Assembly: GCA_903879825.1 (NCBI GenBank)
Contig: CAIRND010000636.1
Location: 1-15,957, forward strand
Source: an uncultured Geobacteraceae bacterium
Lineage (GTDB): Bacteria; Desulfobacterota; Desulfuromonadia; Geobacterales; Pseudopelobacteraceae
DNA length: 15,957 bases
Reading direction: 5' to 3'
Positions 13,589-15,957 of this stretch are shown here, piece by piece. How positions within the stretch are numbered: the stretch's first letter is position 1; every line of letters begins with the position of its first letter. Below the pieces are notes generated by a model that searched no databases, was not told the DNA's origin, and saw nothing but the letters and a program-made list of their open reading frames with translations. A program made the translations under genes and the position numbers.

Positions 13589-15957
13589 TTATAATTCTTC
13601 TTCACCTTCGAGCAGATCAACATCAAGACAAAGAGACTGAAGTTCCTTTATCAGAACGTTAAATGACTCTGGTAAGCCAGGTTCCAGGGTGTGCTTTCCT
13701 TTGACTATAGCCTCATACATACGGGTACGACCGGATACATCATCCGATTTTACTGTCAGGAATTCCTGCAGAGCGTGAGCCGCACCGTATGCCTCCATTG
13801 CCCAAACTTCCATCTCTCCGAGTCGCTGGCCGCCGAATTGTGCCTTGCCGCCGAGTGGTTGCTGGGTAACGAGACTATATGGTCCGATTGAACGGGCATG
13901 TATCTTATCATCAACAAGGTGATGAAGTTTAAGTACATACATAACGCCAACGGTAACTTTATTATCAAAAGGTTCACCTGTACGCCCATCAAATAAGGTT
14001 ACCTGACCGGAAGAATGTAAATTTGCTTTTCCGAGCATTCCTTTAATCTGAGCTTCAGTGGCACCTTCAAAAACCGGAGAAGCCATAGCAACACCACGTT
14101 GGAGGCGCCGTGCTACTTTAAGCAGCTCCGCCCGGTCGAGACGATCAATAAATGCAGATACATCATCATCACCGTACACTTCTTTTAAATACAATTTCAA
14201 ATTGTCTTCAGACGTATGCTTTTCGAGCATGTCTTCAATCTTCCAACCGATACCTTTGGCAGCCCAACCAAGGTGAGTCTCCAAAATCTGGCCGACGTTC
14301 ATACGTGATGGAACGCCAAGTGGATTCAGGACGATTTCTACCGGTCTGCCGTCTTCCATATACGGCATATCTTCTTCCGGCAAAATACGAGAAACGACAC
14401 CCTTGTTGCCATGGCGGCCGGCCATCTTATCGCCGACCTGCAGCTTACGTTTAATTGAAATGTAGATTTTGACCATCTTTATTACGCCTGGCGGTAGATC
14501 ATCGCCACGCTTTAACTTCTGAATCTTATCTTCAAATACATTATGGATCAGGTCAATCTGTCGATTAAGTGTTTCAAGAATCTGATGAACTTTATCGTCG
14601 GTTTCACTGTCATCACTTACAGAAATTGTACTCCAAACAGATTGCGCAAGAGTCTGTAATGATTCTTCCGTTATCTGTTTTCCTTTTTCAAGGACAAGAT
14701 TGCCTTTGCTGTCAACAAGCTTGACAGCAAGAGTCTTTCCAACGAGCAGGCGCTTAAGTTTGCCAATAGCGGAATCACGGATAATCCGGATTTCGTCCTG
14801 TTCGTCTTTACGGAGCTTATCTTCTTCTGCTTTTTCAATTAACTCGGTGCGGGAATCTTTATCATTTCCTTTGCGAGAAAATATTTTTGCACCGATAACA
14901 GTCCCTTCAACACCAGGAGGTACTGTGAGTGAGGTGTCACGAACATCCCCGGCTTTTTCACCAAAAATTGCGCGTAGAAGTTTTTCTTCTGGTGAAAGTT
15001 GGGTCTCTCCTTTTGGAGTGATTTTACCTACCAGAATATCGCCAGGTTTTACTTCAGCCCCAATACGGATAATGCCGGATTCATCGAGGTCTTTTAGTGT
15101 TTCTTCGCCCAAATTGGGTATATCGGAAGTAATTTCTTCCTTACCAAGTTTTGTATCGCGAGCAACACATTCAAACTCTTCAATATGAATTGAAGTATAT
15201 CGGTCATCCTTGATAAGTTTCTCGGAAATGAGAATCGAATCCTCGTAGTTGTACCCGCCCCACGGCATGAAGGCTACTACGATATTTTGTCCGAGGGCCA
15301 GTTCACCCATGTCGGTTGATGGACCATCAGCAATTACGGCACCGCGTTTAACTTTATCGCCAACTTTTACTACCGGCTTATTGTTAATGCAGGTGTTCTG
15401 ATTGGAACGTGCAAACTTGATGAGGTTATATATATCGACACCGGTTCCGTTCTCATCGATCTCATTCTCATCAATTTTTATGACTATTCGAGCAGCATCA
15501 ACGGATTCAACTTCTCCATTATGCTTCGCGATAACAGATACTCCAGAATCGCGAGCAACAATGCGCTCCATACCGGTTCCAACAAGCGGCGAATCGGCAC
15601 GCAATAGAGGTACTGCCTGACGCTGCATGTTTGAACCCATCAAGGCGCGGTTTGCGTCATCGTTTTCCAAAAATGGAATCAAAGCAGCAGCTACTGAAAC
15701 CAACTGAATTGGCGCAACGTCCATAAGGGCTATTTCATCCCGGTGAACCAGAATGAATTCTCCACTCTTACGTGCGGAGTTATAATCGTTTATGAAACGT
15801 CCATCAGCATCAACTTCAGCATTTGCCTGGGCAATTGCATGTCCCTCTTCTTCAAGAGCAGAGAAGAAGCGGACTTTAGAGGTAACTTTACCTTCCTGAA
15901 CGATTCGGTATGGTGTCTCCACAAAACCATGGTCGTTGATTCGGGCATACGTTGACA
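13589..15957 (-). CDS. rpoB: RNA polymerase beta subunit (C-terminal part)
   Basis: The window holds the last 788 codons of beta; the gene runs off the right edge. The first visible residues, STYARINDHGFVETPYR, correspond to the stretch right after the rifampicin-binding region, so the resistance-determining cluster is just outside. A GTG at 15922 (Val of FVETPYR) is an internal codon, not the start. Conserved blocks include GGYNYEDSILISEKLI, the GDKMAGRHGNKGVVSRILPEEDMP segment at the active centre, NPLGVPSRMNVGQILETHLGWA, and the C-terminal QQPLGGKAQFGGQRLGEMEVWAMEAYGAAHAL, which contacts beta'. The acidic end reads EGEEEL. It is followed by rpoC after 63 bases. Confidence 0.99.
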   Translation of the reverse strand, partial: STYARINDHGFVETPYRIVQEGKVTSKVRFFSALEEEGHAIAQANAEVDADGRFINDYNSARKSGEFILVHRDEIALMDVAPIQLVSVAAALIPFLENDDANRALMGSNMQRQAVPLLRADSPLVGTGMERIVARDSGVSVIAKHNGEVESVDAARIVIKIDENEIDENGTGVDIYNLIKFARSNQNTCINNKPVVKVGDKVKRGAVIADGPSTDMGELALGQNIVVAFMPWGGYNYEDSILISEKLIKDDRYTSIHIEEFECVARDTKLGKEEITSDIPNLGEETLKDLDESGIIRIGAEVKPGDILVGKITPKGETQLSPEEKLLRAIFGEKAGDVRDTSLTVPPGVEGTVIGAKIFSRKGNDKDSRTELIEKAEEDKLRKDEQDEIRIIRDSAIGKLKRLLVGKTLAVKLVDSKGNLVLEKGKQITEESLQTLAQSVWSTISVSDDSETDDKVHQILETLNRQIDLIHNVFEDKIQKLKRGDDLPPGVIKMVKIYISIKRKLQVGDKMAGRHGNKGVVSRILPEEDMPYMEDGRPVEIVLNPLGVPSRMNVGQILETHLGWAAKGIGWKIEDMLEKHTSEDNLKLYLKEVYGDDDVSAFIDRLDRAELLKVARRLQRGVAMASPVFEGATEAQIKGMLGKANLHSSGQVTLFDGRTGEPFDNKVTVGVMYVLKLHHLVDDKIHARSIGPYSLVTQQPLGGKAQFGGQRLGEMEVWAMEAYGAAHALQEFLTVKSDDVSGRTRMYEAIVKGKHTLEPGLPESFNVLIKELQSLCLDVDLLEGEEEL

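Overview
The window looks like a housekeeping region of a mesophilic Gram-negative bacterium with moderate GC content. The best guess is a Geobacter/Desulfuromonas-type deltaproteobacterium (Desulfuromonadales/Geobacterales). The pointers are a second, EF-G2-type elongation factor, an HDOD signalling protein paired with a small GM-x-LA-x-DV protein, a periplasmic monohaem cytochrome c, and RNA polymerase subunits of proteobacterial length. The lineage is an inference; no 16S rRNA is present.

Layout. Positions 1-3557 hold a minus-strand cofactor operon read nadC > birA > coaX > EF-G2 (fusA2), the last cut by the left edge. It makes NAD (NadC), attaches and senses biotin (BirA) and starts CoA synthesis (CoaX). 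A good sigma70-type promoter precedes nadC, and a TGTGAT-N7-ATCACA palindrome lies over its -10 box. Positions 3774-4938 hold a two-gene minus-strand signalling unit: a small GM-x-LA-x-DV protein, then an HDOD protein whose start overlaps it by 20 bases. Its promoter stands back to back with that of a plus-strand monohaem cytochrome c gene (5165-5530). A long perfect hairpin then separates the cytochrome from a minus-strand tRNA-Cys(GCA) gene with its own promoter and a small lipoprotein gene upstream of it.

Positions 6248-9267 are plus strand: yebC with its own terminator, then msrA and a 538-residue thiolase-superfamily protein whose nucleophilic cysteine position is serine. The thiolase gene converges on rpoC, and the two share a hairpin at 9274-9300 that gives a strong U-tract in the rpoC direction. 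Positions 9329-15957 are rpoC (complete) and rpoB (C-terminal 788 codons, cut by the right edge) on the minus strand.

No mobile element, CRISPR array, phage gene or defence system was seen. Most of the window is conserved core genome. The items most worth a second look are the Cys-to-Ser thiolase with its extra C-terminal domain, the operator-like palindrome and nested inverted repeats in front of nadC, and the HDOD/cytochrome divergent locus.
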